Source of the DNA: Gammaproteobacteria bacterium
GTDB lineage: Bacteria > Pseudomonadota > Gammaproteobacteria > JASBUN01
Length of the DNA stretch: 56,068 bases
Direction: 5' to 3'
Assembly: GCA_030147845.1 (NCBI GenBank)
Contig: JASBUN010000030.1
Location: 1 to 56,068 of the forward strand
The notes beneath the pieces are model-generated. The model was not told the DNA's origin, ran no database searches, and saw only the letters and a list, made by a program, of their open reading frames with translations. Position numbers and translations under genes: made by a program. Position 1 is the first letter of the stretch. The number at the start of each line of letters is the position of its first letter. Shown here one piece after another: positions 10,124 through 18,515 of the stretch.

Positions 10124-10786
10124 ATGATTCAAACCCTTCTGTTTGACCTCGACGGCACGCTGCTGGATACCGCGCCGGACCTCGGCTACGCGCTCAACTG
10201 CGTGCTGCAGGAAAATGGCGCATCCGCGCTGACGGCGGCGCAGATTCGTCCACAGGTTTCGCACGGCACGCTCGGCCTGATTCGCCTCGGTTTCGGCATC
10301 GGACCGGAGCACCCGCGCTTTGAGCCCTTGCGCCAACGCCTATTGGCCATTTATAAGGACCGCTTGGCCCACGACACGCGCCTGTTTCCCGGTATGCGCG
10401 AACTACTCGACGCATTGCCCGACGAAGGCATGCGTTGGGGCGTGGTCACCAATAAGCCCGGCTGGCTGACCACGCCACTGTTGCAGCAAATGGGGCTCTA
10501 TGACGACTGCGCATGCGTGGTCAGCGGCGACACCACGAGCAAGCGCAAACCGGACCCCGAACCCATGCTGCACGCCTGTGAGTTGGCCGCCTGCCGCGCT
10601 GAGACTTGCGTCTATATCGGCGACGCCGAACGCGACATCATCGCCGGCAAACGCGCCGGTATGCGCACACTGGTCGCCGGCTACGGCTATATCGGCGCCG
10701 ATGAACAACCGTCCGCTTGGGGCGCCGATGCGATCGTCGAGCAGCCCGGCGATATATTGCCATGGGTCCGGCGACACTGCGCGTGA
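10124..10786 (+). CDS. mupP: HAD phosphatase, probable N-acetylmuramic acid 6-phosphate phosphatase (MupP type)
   Basis: The 220-residue HAD-superfamily hydrolase has the nucleophile motif FDLDGTLLDTAPDL at residues 7-20, the threonine motif VVTNKPG near 109, a lysine in KRKPDPEPML and the acidic motif YIGDAERDIIAGK near 167. The cap domain between motifs I and II is of the phosphoglycolate-phosphatase type. In Pseudomonas the gene in this position after ubiG is mupP, which dephosphorylates MurNAc-6-phosphate during peptidoglycan recycling. I use that name from gene order and family; a phosphoglycolate phosphatase role (Gph) is the main alternative. The start is the ATG at 10124, 22 bp after ubiG; longer in-frame starts lie inside ubiG. 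Confidence 0.8.
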   Translation: MIQTLLFDLDGTLLDTAPDLGYALNCVLQENGASALTAAQIRPQVSHGTLGLIRLGFGIGPEHPRFEPLRQRLLAIYKDRLAHDTRLFPGMRELLDALPDEGMRWGVVTNKPGWLTTPLLQQMGLYDDCACVVSGDTTSKRKPDPEPMLHACELAACRAETCVYIGDAERDIIAGKRAGMRTLVAGYGYIGADEQPSAWGADAIVEQPGDILPWVRRHCA

Positions 10787-10865
10787 GCCGTCAACGTGGC
10801 CGCCAAGACGGGGCGAAAGTGGTAGGATAAAAACAAATACTCTGGCAAATAAGGGAAGCCGGCCG

Positions 10866-12137
10866 GTGTTCACCCTCTCGACAACTGTTTTATTGATCAC
10901 ACTGGTCGTCGCAGCAGCCATCGGAGCGCTCATCGGCTGGCTGCTCGGCACGCTGCGTGCGCGGCGCGATGCCACGGTACTCAGCGCAACCAATACCGAA
11001 TTACGCACCACCTTGGAGTTGGAACGGCGCAACGCGGAACATGCATTGGCCGCTCAGGAACGCGCACGCGCTCAGATGAGTGAAACTTTCTCGTCGCTCT
11101 CGAGCCAGGCGCTCAAACTCAACAGCGAGGAGTTTCTCAAACTCGCTCAGGAAAATTTGAAGCAATTTCAGGTCAAGGCACAAGGCGAGCTTGCGCAAAA
11201 GGAACAGTCCATCGAGCAGTTGGTCAAACCCATTCGCGAAGCACTGACCAAAACCGAAACGCAGATCCGCGAAATCGAAAAAGAGCGCAAAGAAGCCTAT
11301 GGCGCGCTGCACCGACACCTGGAACAAATGGCCCGTGCGCAGGAAAATCTTCAAGGCGAAACCCGTAATCTGGTGCAAGCGCTGCGTCGACCCGAGGTCC
11401 GCGGCCAATGGGGTGAACTGACCTTACGCCGCGTGGTTGAACTGGCCGGCATGGTCGAACACTGTGATTTTTATGAACAGGAGCACACCGCTGGCGACAC
11501 CGGCGCGCTGCGTCCCGATATGATCGTACGCATGCCCGACGGACGCGAGATCGTGGTCGACGTAAAAACCCCGTTGGACGCCTACCTCGGCGCCATGGAG
11601 GCCGGCGACGATGACAGCCGCGACCGCGAACTTGCCCGCCATACGCGTAAGGTCCGCGAACGCGTCAACGAGCTGTCGAAAAAAGCCTATTGGAGCCAGT
11701 TTAGCAGCGCCCCGGACTTCGTCGTCTTGTTTATCCCAGGCGAACAGTTTTTGTCCGCCGCGCTCGAGCGCGATCGCAGTCTTCTGGAAGACGCCCTGCG
11801 ACAAAAAATTATTTTGGCGACGCCCACTACGTTCGTAGCCCTGCTACGCGCGGTTGCCTATGGTTGGCGGCAAGAAGCTTTAGCCGAGAATGCCGATAAG
11901 ATTCGCCAACTCGGTGAAGAACTGTACACGCGCCTGGCGACATTTACCGAGCATCTCGGCCGTCTGGGCAAGTCGCTCGGCGGCAGCCTCGAACACTACA
12001 ATAAGGCGGTCGGTTCGCTGGAACGTCAAGTACTGCCGAGTGCGCGACGCATGGGCGACTTGGGAATTAGCTCGAAAAAGTCGATCGAACCCATGGATCC
12101 ACTCGACATCCACGTGCGGCGGCTGGAAAGTGAGTGA
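10866..12137 (+). CDS. rmuC: DNA recombination protein RmuC homologue
   Basis: RmuC proteins limit rearrangements at inverted repeats and carry a PD-(D/E)XK-like nuclease fold. The product has 423 residues from a GTG at 10866, with an AGGGAA site 11 nt upstream. The N-terminus is one membrane segment (TVLLITLVVAAAIGALIGWLLG). A charged coiled coil covers about residues 40-165. The conserved RmuC domain then includes RRPEVRGQWGELTLRRVVEL, RPDMIVRMPDG, VVDVKTPLDAYLGA and FVVLFIPGEQFLSAAL. The open frame extends back to 10500 but that part overlaps mupP in another frame. It is an insertion relative to the Pseudomonas ubiG-mupP-yciK order I recall. Confidence 0.93.
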   Translation: MFTLSTTVLLITLVVAAAIGALIGWLLGTLRARRDATVLSATNTELRTTLELERRNAEHALAAQERARAQMSETFSSLSSQALKLNSEEFLKLAQENLKQFQVKAQGELAQKEQSIEQLVKPIREALTKTETQIREIEKERKEAYGALHRHLEQMARAQENLQGETRNLVQALRRPEVRGQWGELTLRRVVELAGMVEHCDFYEQEHTAGDTGALRPDMIVRMPDGREIVVDVKTPLDAYLGAMEAGDDDSRDRELARHTRKVRERVNELSKKAYWSQFSSAPDFVVLFIPGEQFLSAALERDRSLLEDALRQKIILATPTTFVALLRAVAYGWRQEALAENADKIRQLGEELYTRLATFTEHLGRLGKSLGGSLEHYNKAVGSLERQVLPSARRMGDLGISSKKSIEPMDPLDIHVRRLESE

Positions 12138-12185
12138 CCCACGCCGGCGTCAGCGTCGTCCCGACAACCCAACCCTTCATTTCCG

Positions 12186-13046
12186 ATGCAGGCTGAAAAA
12201 ATATACAGCGATGTCGTAGCGCCGCGCGGCAGCAGTCTTTACTACAGCCTGTTGTACCTGGAACCGCCGCGGCGATACGCACTACTGGCGCTGCACTCGC
12301 TTCGGCGTGAACTACGCGACGCCGTGCGCAAAGGCACTGATTTCGGCGTGACGCAAACCAAACTTGGTTGGTGGCGCGAGGAAATCGATCGTATCTATAC
12401 GGGCGATACGCGCCATCCACTCGCGGCACACCTGTGCAGAGCGGTCTCCGACTACGCTTTGCCGCAAGAATATTTGCTGGAGATGTTTGATGCCGTAACC
12501 ATGGACTTGCAGCGCAGCCAATACCCCACTTTTACCGAACTGTCTCTGTACTGTCGCCGCTCGGGCGGAGTCATTGGCAGCGCCTGGGCCGAAATCTGCG
12601 GCTACAGCGACCGCAGCACGCTCAAGTTCGGACATCAGTTCGGCATGGGGTTGGCGCTCAGCGAACTATTACTGGATCTACGACGCGATAACGCCGCCGG
12701 ACGCTGTTATGTGCCGCACGACGAATTACAGCGCTTTCAGGTCCAGAGATCCGAGCTGTCGCTACCGCAAACGTCAGCACGCGTGTCGGCGCTGCTGCGT
12801 TTTCAGCTGCAAAGAATACGGGAATTTTTTAGCGGCGCCGTCGAACGGCTCGCACCCTCGGAACGACTGCGGCAATCCAGCGCGCTCATTATGTTGCAGC
12901 TTAACCGCACGTTGTTGGATGAAGTCGAGCGCGACGGTATGCGCTTGCTCGAACACGAAATTCAACTCACACCGTTGCGGAAATATTGGCTCGCTCGCAA
13001 GATTCAACGTGCCGAACGCCGCCGCGCCAAGAATCTGCATCGGTAG
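12186..13046 (+). CDS. Squalene/phytoene-synthase-fold protein with altered first Asp motif
   Basis: The 286-residue protein resembles the trans-isoprenyl squalene/phytoene synthase family. It has an N-terminal SSLYYSLLYLEPPRRYALLALHSL segment (12-39), a central CRRSGGVIGSAWAEI helix and a second motif region LLLDLRRDNAAGRCYVPHDE (161-180) that matches the family D..RRD...GR.Y.P pattern. The first Asp-rich motif, DDxxD in active enzymes, reads RDAVR at 44-48, so two magnesium-binding aspartates are arginines. A standard head-to-head synthase reaction is therefore doubtful. Mitochondrial NDUFAF6, a complex I assembly factor, is a known non-enzymatic relative. No other carotenoid or hopanoid gene is nearby. 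The gene lies 48 bp after rmuC and 41 bp before yciK. Function unknown. Confidence 0.8.
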   Translation: MQAEKIYSDVVAPRGSSLYYSLLYLEPPRRYALLALHSLRRELRDAVRKGTDFGVTQTKLGWWREEIDRIYTGDTRHPLAAHLCRAVSDYALPQEYLLEMFDAVTMDLQRSQYPTFTELSLYCRRSGGVIGSAWAEICGYSDRSTLKFGHQFGMGLALSELLLDLRRDNAAGRCYVPHDELQRFQVQRSELSLPQTSARVSALLRFQLQRIREFFSGAVERLAPSERLRQSSALIMLQLNRTLLDEVERDGMRLLEHEIQLTPLRKYWLARKIQRAERRRAKNLHR

Positions 13047-13087
13047 CAGTCGAAACCGCGGGCCAAGGTGCGATAGAATAGTGCGCC

Positions 13088-13843
13088 ATGGAAATTAAAC
13101 CGACGCAACATTACCAACCCGCAGCGGATCTGCTGCGCGATCGAGTCATCTTGGTAACCGGCGCCGGCGACGGCATCGGCCGGGCCGCTGCTTGCAGTTA
13201 CGCGGCGCACGGCGCGACCGTGGTGTTACTCGGCCGCACCATCCCTAAACTTGAACGCGTCTACGACGAGATCGAAGCCGCCGGCTATCCGCAGGCCGCC
13301 ATATATCCGATAAATTTGGAAGGTGCCGCGGCCAAGGATTACGAGGATCTCGCCGCCACGCTACGCAAGGAATTCGGCCGCCTCGACGGGCTGCTGCATA
13401 ATGCCGCCACACTGGGCACACTGACGCCGCTACAAAGTTACGATCTGGAGCTGTGGTACAAAGTCATGCAGGCCAACCTCAACGCGCCGTTCATGCTCAC
13501 GCAGGCCTGCCTGGAGCTATTGCGTGAATCGTCCGACGCGCGTGTAGTGTTTGTCGCCGATCACAAAAGCCGTGCCTATTGGGGCGCGTACGGCGTATCG
13601 AAAGCCGGCTTGGATAGCTTGATGCGCATCCTCGCTGACGAAACCGAAGCCAATACGCGCATCCGCGTCAACAGCATCGACCCTGGTCCGGTTCGAACCA
13701 ATCTACGCAATCGCGCTTATCCCGCCGAAGAAAATGACGCGCTGCGCCTGCCCGACGACGTCATGGCGCCATTTCTATATTTGATGGGACCGGACAGCGC
13801 AAGCATTACCGGCCGCTCGCTGACGCTGGACGAATTCCAATAA
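13088..13843 (+). CDS. yciK: Short-chain dehydrogenase/reductase YciK
   Basis: This is a 251-residue classical SDR. The cofactor motif is TGAGDGIG (about residues 24-31). The NAG-type motif appears as LHNAATLG near 98. The catalytic Ser position is replaced: the stretch before the Tyr reads VVFVADHKSRAYWGAYGVSK, where the usual serine lies about 13 residues before Tyr and here is Asp or His, while YxxxK is intact. The DHKSRAYWGAYGVSK stretch matches YciK proteins as I remember them (VGRKGRANWGAYAVSK). The physiological substrate is unknown. It ends the plus-strand group that starts at the deaminase and converges on the thioredoxin-like gene 7 bp away. Confidence 0.9.
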   Translation: MEIKPTQHYQPAADLLRDRVILVTGAGDGIGRAAACSYAAHGATVVLLGRTIPKLERVYDEIEAAGYPQAAIYPINLEGAAAKDYEDLAATLRKEFGRLDGLLHNAATLGTLTPLQSYDLELWYKVMQANLNAPFMLTQACLELLRESSDARVVFVADHKSRAYWGAYGVSKAGLDSLMRILADETEANTRIRVNSIDPGPVRTNLRNRAYPAEENDALRLPDDVMAPFLYLMGPDSASITGRSLTLDEFQ

Positions 13844-13850
13844 CCTTTGG

Positions 13851-14903
13851 CTACTTCCATAGATCGACGTGTTCGCCTTGTTTTTCCAGCTCCGCACGCC
13901 GGGCCTGTAGGAAGCGCTGAAAGTTCGGCTGCGTGCGGTACGCTCCGCTGTAGACATAAGCCATCGCGCCTTGAACATGGAAGGCCTTGAGATAGGCCTC
14001 CATGCGAAACACCTCATTGCCGGACTGGTCAAAAAACACCGTCGTCGGCGCGTATTTTATATTGAGTTTACTCGCCCACGCCGACGCTGTAGTCGACTTG
14101 CCGGCTGGCGTGACGACCGGCGTGTCGGCCCACATATCCAGCAGCACCGTATCCACATGTTTAAGTTCAGCGCGCGTGCGCGGGCGTTGAAAAATATCGT
14201 TGTGCAGCTCATCGCACGCCCGGCATTGCTTCTGCTCGAACATGACCATCAGATATTTTTCGTCCTTGCGCGCCTTGGCGGTTAAATCGTACGGCGCGCG
14301 CAGGAACGACGGATCTTGATGCAGCTTGCCGCTGGCAGGCTCGGGATTACGTTTTGCGTAGTAGTCGCGGAAACTGACTTTGGTTTCCATGTGTTGGCTG
14401 ACGTAATCCAGCACCGCGTCGAATTTATGCGGAAAATAATATCCATTGATCCGCAATACCGGCTTACCCTGCTCGTTTAGGAATAGCAGCGTAGGCGTAT
14501 ACATGACGCGCATATTGCTGGCGAATTTCTTCTCGGCTATCTCTTTGCCGCTCATGTCAATCACCTCGCGGCTACCCCACATATTGATAGCAATGACGTC
14601 GAAGTGTTTACGCGTCTTGTCGGCAATTTTACGTTGACCAAAATTGTCCTCGAGCAACTTCTTACAATACGGGCAGCCGTCCTGATAAAAATACAGCATG
14701 ACGCGTTTGCCGGAGGCCGTGGCCTCACCGACATCTTCTCGCAAATCAAGAAACGACACTTTGAACCAGTCTGGCTTGTCGTGGTATCCCGGGTTGCTCA
14801 AACCGCTGCTCAACTGTCCACTCTGCGCTGAAACGGCCGGTCCGGCGCCGAGGCATAACAGCAAACCGGCACAGGTGGCGACCATGGATGTACGTAGGCC
14901 CAT
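13851..14903 (-). CDS. Periplasmic protein with two thioredoxin-fold domains
   Basis: The product has 350 residues starting at the ATG at 14903; a GAGGGG ribosome-binding site lies 8 nt upstream and falls inside the codons of the alternative start at 14918. A signal peptide is clear (basic start, then MVATCAGLLLCLGAGPAVSAQ). Domain 1 (about 45-180) has the redox motif CPYC after VMLYFYQDG and the cis-Pro region YTPTLLFLNEQGKP. Domain 2 (about 205-320) has CRAC after LMVMFEQKQ and the cis-Pro region YAPTTVFFDQSGNE. Each is SoxW/DsbA-like in order. A double domain suggests an internal disulfide relay or reductase in the periplasm. It is divergent from a diguanylate cyclase gene. The exact partner is not identifiable. 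Confidence 0.88.
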   Translation of the reverse strand: MGLRTSMVATCAGLLLCLGAGPAVSAQSGQLSSGLSNPGYHDKPDWFKVSFLDLREDVGEATASGKRVMLYFYQDGCPYCKKLLEDNFGQRKIADKTRKHFDVIAINMWGSREVIDMSGKEIAEKKFASNMRVMYTPTLLFLNEQGKPVLRINGYYFPHKFDAVLDYVSQHMETKVSFRDYYAKRNPEPASGKLHQDPSFLRAPYDLTAKARKDEKYLMVMFEQKQCRACDELHNDIFQRPRTRAELKHVDTVLLDMWADTPVVTPAGKSTTASAWASKLNIKYAPTTVFFDQSGNEVFRMEAYLKAFHVQGAMAYVYSGAYRTQPNFQRFLQARRAELEKQGEHVDLWK

Positions 14904-15084
14904 CTGATTTCCCCTCATCCGCTATACGGATATTCGACTCGTGTTTCGATTCTAGGCAAGGCCCGGCGCGAACACAATTTCGCCGGCATGTTAGGCAAAA
15001 CGCGTCTGCCAAGCGGCAATTATTAACCGCTATGACACTCCAATTCCGTCAAGGTTCCGTCAATCCCGCATCCAGCCTGCCACA

Positions 15085-15135
15085 ATGGTTATTTAAGTAT
15101 TTATTTTATATAAAAAAATAAATTGTTTCTAACTA
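15085..15135. promoter_or_regulatory. AT-rich block upstream of the diguanylate cyclase gene
   Basis: About 45 bp are almost pure A/T (around 15090-15128) in an otherwise GC-rich genome. The block lies between the divergent thioredoxin-like and GGDEF genes (gap 14904-15221). I found no -35/-10 pair with good spacing; the block could be an UP-element or nucleoid-protein binding site. The rest of this gap shows nothing recognisable. Confidence 0.35.
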
Positions 15136-15221
15136 TGGCATGATTATCGCATTACCATGCCAACAATAAAGAATAAGTGGTAACGATGGCGCTGTTCCAA
15201 AATCCGTCAAGAGAGACATAC

Positions 15222-16130
15222 ATGGCGTTCAAGCAAGTACAATCGGAATCACCACAGGCAGACCTGGCGCACGCCAACTGGAGAACGACGCGTGCGCTCG
15301 AATTGGCCACGACATTCCAGACAACACTGGAAGTCGACCAATTGATCAGTCTGTTTGCCGCTGAATGCCAAAAACAAATCCGGCACGCCAGCGTAACTTA
15401 CCGCCACGCCGACTCCGAGCTACAGATCACCTTCGGCGCGCCGGCCCGGCACCGTTGCAACTACCGTTTGTCGGTTGCCGGCCAAGAACTCGGGGAAGTC
15501 GAGTTTACCCGCAGCCAAAAATTCGCCGAGTCAGAAACGCTGCAGATCGAGTACACCATCGGCAGCCTGCTCTATCCGTTACGCAACGCACTCATGTATC
15601 GTGGCGCCGTAACGCGCGCGCTGACCGACCCGCTTACGGGCATCAACAATCGCAGCAGTTTTGAAGGAACGCTACAGCGCGAGGTCAACCTCGCCCAGCG
15701 ACATGCAACACCGCTCGCACTGCTGGTGCTGGATATCGACCATTTCAAGCGTATTAACGACCGCTTTGGTCATCTCATTGGCGACGGCATATTACGCGAC
15801 GTGGCCCGTTGTGCGGCGCGCTGTGTTCGCAGTACCGATATCCTGTTTCGCTACGGCGGCGAGGAATTCGTCATTTTGCTGAGCAATACCAGTAAAGACG
15901 GCGCCCACTTGCTCGCCGAGCGCATTCGCCAGGCGGTCTACAACTTACACTGTACCCACGGCGATACCGATCTGTCCGTCACCGTCAGTCTGGGAGTCGC
16001 CTGCCTCGGCAGCGGCGAAGACAGCACCCGGTTATTCGACCGCGCCGACCGTGCCCTATACCGCGCCAAGCAGGACGGCCGTAACCGCGTGGTGCTGGAC
16101 GACCCGGCGCCGGTACAGTCGCACTCATAG
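15222..16130 (+). CDS. Diguanylate cyclase (GGDEF domain)
   Basis: It makes cyclic di-GMP from two GTP. It has 302 residues from the ATG at 15222, which follows an AAGAGAG site by 6-7 nt; the frame also opens at ATG 15186 and GTG 15177. Residues 1-125 form a soluble sensor-like region with GAF-like predicted character but no recognised ligand motif. The GGDEF domain (about 128-295) begins ALTDPLTGINNRSSFE. It contains LDIDHFKRINDRFGH and the active-site motif RYGGEEF. An RSTD inhibitory I-site sits five residues before GGEEF, so product inhibition is expected. There is no signal peptide, so it should be cytoplasmic. It faces a convergent nuclease-like gene 8 bp away. Confidence 0.93.
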   Translation: MAFKQVQSESPQADLAHANWRTTRALELATTFQTTLEVDQLISLFAAECQKQIRHASVTYRHADSELQITFGAPARHRCNYRLSVAGQELGEVEFTRSQKFAESETLQIEYTIGSLLYPLRNALMYRGAVTRALTDPLTGINNRSSFEGTLQREVNLAQRHATPLALLVLDIDHFKRINDRFGHLIGDGILRDVARCAARCVRSTDILFRYGGEEFVILLSNTSKDGAHLLAERIRQAVYNLHCTHGDTDLSVTVSLGVACLGSGEDSTRLFDRADRALYRAKQDGRNRVVLDDPAPVQSHS

Positions 16131-16138
16131 AACCGCTC

Positions 16139-16807
16139 TCACTGGCGCATTGGCGTCAGGGTCCTACCGGCACAGCGCGCCGCTAAACAACACTCGCTAC
16201 AACGTGGCCGGTTTTTACGGCAAACATCCTTACCGTGCCGAACCAGCAACGCATGGTACTCGTTGAAAAGAACCGCATCGGCACCGAGCGCCGACTCGAT
16301 CTCCCGCCGTAAATCATCGTAGCGTTCGTCACCATCGATCAGCCCGATACGTGCCAAGATCCTGCGCGTATAGGCATCGATCACGAAAACCGGGCGCCCA
16401 AACGCATACAGCAAAATATCATCGGCCGTTTCCGGGCCAATGCCACTGACGGCTAGAAGAGAGCGCCTAAGCTGGTCGGTTTCCACGCGCCGTAAAGCCG
16501 GCTCGCCGCCGGCGCTTAAATACCAACGGCAGAAATTGCGTAGACGTTTTGACTTTACATTGAAATAACCGGACGGCCGGAGCAAGCGCGCGAGGCGAGC
16601 AGGATGAGCATCGGCAATGGCCTGCGCGTCGAGATGGTGTTCGGTCTTTAAATTGTCGATAGCTTGTTGTACGTTGATCCACGCCGTATTTTGCGTCAGG
16701 ATGGCGCCGACCATAACCTCAAATGGCGAGTCAGCCGGCCACCACCGTTGTGCTCCGTAGGCATGCGTCAGCTTTCGGTACACACCCTGCAGGCGGGGCC
16801 GCCGCAT
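16139..16807 (-). CDS. Endonuclease III-like DNA glycosylase with 4Fe-4S cluster (COG2231 / MagIII type)
   Basis: The 222-residue HhH-GPD protein should remove damaged bases from DNA. The N-terminus (WWPADSPFEVMVGAILTQNT) matches the family. The helix-hairpin-helix is LLAVSGIGPETADDILLYAF (about 125-144), with the catalytic Asp in VIDAYTRR. The lysine that Nth uses in this hairpin (GRKTAN) is replaced by Glu (GPETAD), as in the MagIII group of alkyl-base glycosylases, so monofunctional N-glycosylase activity is more likely than Nth-type lyase. A full cluster motif C-x6-C-x2-C-x5-C is present near the C-terminus. Its ATG shares one base with the rluB stop (TGATG), so translation is probably coupled. 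An upstream frame extension lies inside rluB and is not real. Confidence 0.87.
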   Translation of the reverse strand: MRRPRLQGVYRKLTHAYGAQRWWPADSPFEVMVGAILTQNTAWINVQQAIDNLKTEHHLDAQAIADAHPARLARLLRPSGYFNVKSKRLRNFCRWYLSAGGEPALRRVETDQLRRSLLAVSGIGPETADDILLYAFGRPVFVIDAYTRRILARIGLIDGDERYDDLRREIESALGADAVLFNEYHALLVRHGKDVCRKNRPRCSECCLAARCAGRTLTPMRQ

Positions 16808-17652
16808 CAGCGTCGCCGTGGTGGCCGGTTGCGCTGCGCAGTCGGACGCCGCGCACCTGCGGCTGATTTCGATTTCGGCCCCGGCTTCGATCGGGACGGC
16901 CGTGTCGGCGGCGGCACCGGCAAGCCGGCGACTTGCAACAACTCGTTGACCTGCTCCGGCGGCACTTCGGCCCACTTGCCGGTACGCAGTTCGCGATGCA
17001 ACCGCACCGGGCCATATCGCACACGTGTCAAACGACTTACCTTGATACCCTGCGATTCCCACAGCCGCCGTACCTCGCGATTGCGCCCTTCACGCAGCAC
17101 AACGTGATACCAATGATTTGCCCCCTCGCCACCACCATCGGCGATGCTGCTGAAATGCGCCATGCCGTCATCGAGCTCGACGCCACTGCCGAGGCGTTGG
17201 AGCATCGCTTCATCCACCGTTCCCAGCACACGCACCGCGTATTCGCGCTCGACCGCGGCGGACGGATGCATGAGTCGATTGGCCAACTCGCCGTCGGTGG
17301 TCAGTAAAATCAATCCGGCGGTATTCAGATCAAGGCGCCCGACGGCGATCCAGCGACCGCGGCGCAGGCGCGGCATGTTCTCGAAAATGGTCGGCCGTCC
17401 TTCCGGATCGGCGCGCGTGGTCATCTCACCCACCGGTTTGTGATAGGCAATCACGCGCCGCTCGGGTGTTGCCGTACGCTCGGTCGAGAGTGTGCGGCCA
17501 TCGAGCTGAATCCGGTCGCTTTCGCCGACGCGATCACCGAGCTGCGCCATATTGCCATTAATGCGCAGCCTTCCAGCACGGATCCAAGTCTCGATCTCGC
17601 GTCGTGATCCGAGTCCGGCCTCCGCCAATACCTTTTGTAGTCGCTCCGCCAA
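16807..17652 (-). CDS. rluB: 23S rRNA pseudouridine 2605 synthase
   Basis: It isomerises U2605 of 23S rRNA. The 281 residues comprise an S4 RNA-binding domain (residues 1-50: RLQKVLAEAGLGSRREIETW), then a RsuA/RluB catalytic domain with the key Asp in VGRLDLNTAGLILLTTDG (about residue 108) and MHPSAAVEREYAVRVLG. The basic Pro/Arg/Lys-rich tail (about 240-281) is common in RluB. The RluB name rather than RluE or RsuA rests on the scpA-scpB-rluB gene order. It follows scpB by 20 bp and overlaps the next gene by one base. Confidence 0.93.
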   Translation of the reverse strand: MAERLQKVLAEAGLGSRREIETWIRAGRLRINGNMAQLGDRVGESDRIQLDGRTLSTERTATPERRVIAYHKPVGEMTTRADPEGRPTIFENMPRLRRGRWIAVGRLDLNTAGLILLTTDGELANRLMHPSAAVEREYAVRVLGTVDEAMLQRLGSGVELDDGMAHFSSIADGGGEGANHWYHVVLREGRNREVRRLWESQGIKVSRLTRVRYGPVRLHRELRTGKWAEVPPEQVNELLQVAGLPVPPPTRPSRSKPGPKSKSAAGARRPTAQRNRPPRRR

Positions 17653-17672
17653 CCGCAGATTTCCTTTAGCGC

Positions 17673-18470
17673 TCAGCCGCCGGTCCGTACATGATCCTGA
17701 TCGGCGTCCGCAGGCTCACCGTGCTCTTCGCCGTCGTCCGGCGCGTCCTCGTCACCGGCGGCGGAAGCAGATTCGCCACTCGCCTCGCGCGGCCTAATGG
17801 TCACGTTTGAATCGACCGTCACCGTATCATCATTGGTGCCAGTCTCAGAGTCAGTCTCAGAGTCAGTCTCAGAGTCAGTGTCAGCGTCCGCATCGACCTC
17901 GGCGCTCGGCGGCAAGTCAAACTCCAACTCGGCGTTGATACTGTCGATATCGCGAAGTTCCGCCAGCGTCGGCAGTTCATCCAGGCTCTTCAAATTGAAG
18001 TAATCCAAGAACTGTCGTGTGCTGCCGTACATGGCCGGCTTGCCGGGAACGTCACGATGCCCAACCACCTTGATCCAATCGCGTTCCTGTAGTGTCTTCA
18101 TGATGGAAGAACTGACGCTCACGCCGCGGATATCTTCGATCTCGCCGCGCGTAATCGGCTGCCGGTACGCCACTAATGCCAGGGTTTCCAGCAAAGCGCG
18201 CGAATAGCGCGATGGGCGATCAACCCATAGACGCGCAATCCACGGCGCCAACTCCTCACGCACCTGTAGGCGGAAGCCACTACCGACCTCTTTCAATTCT
18301 ACACCGCGGTCTTTATAGTCTTCTGTAAGTGACTGCAATGCGGCGCGTATGCTGTCGCGCTCGGGGCATTCCACTTCCGCAAACAGACCAAGTAACGCGT
18401 CCATAGTCAACGGTTGCCCGGCAGCGAGCAGCGCACCCTCAATAATATTTTTCAACTTTTGTTCGTTCAT
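17673..18470 (-). CDS. scpB: Segregation and condensation protein B
   Basis: This kleisin-interacting subunit of the SMC-ScpA-ScpB condensin compacts and segregates the chromosome. The 265-residue protein has two winged-helix domains in about residues 1-170: KNIIEGALLAAGQPLTMDAL at the start, and LLETLALVAYRQPITRGEIE followed by IRGVSVSSSIMKTLQERDWI in the second. The last 80 residues are an acidic, low-complexity tail containing three tandem SETD units. Such tails are variable in ScpB. The gene follows scpA by 45 bp and precedes rluB by 20 bp. smc itself is at 30728-34237. Confidence 0.95.
   Translation of the reverse strand: MNEQKLKNIIEGALLAAGQPLTMDALLGLFAEVECPERDSIRAALQSLTEDYKDRGVELKEVGSGFRLQVREELAPWIARLWVDRPSRYSRALLETLALVAYRQPITRGEIEDIRGVSVSSSIMKTLQERDWIKVVGHRDVPGKPAMYGSTRQFLDYFNLKSLDELPTLAELRDIDSINAELEFDLPPSAEVDADADTDSETDSETDSETGTNDDTVTVDSNVTIRPREASGESASAAGDEDAPDDGEEHGEPADADQDHVRTGG
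17842..17877 (-). repeat. Three perfect 12-bp tandem repeats within scpB
   Basis: The unit gtctcagagtca (plus strand) is repeated exactly three times at 17842-17853, 17854-17865 and 17866-17877. It encodes the SETD repeats of the acidic ScpB tail. Because 12 is a multiple of 3, copy-number changes would lengthen or shorten the tail without frameshift. Confidence 0.9.
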
Positions 18471-18515
18471 TGATCTGTCGCACTCTATCTAATATCGAAT
18501 AATCCAGCGTTCTGC

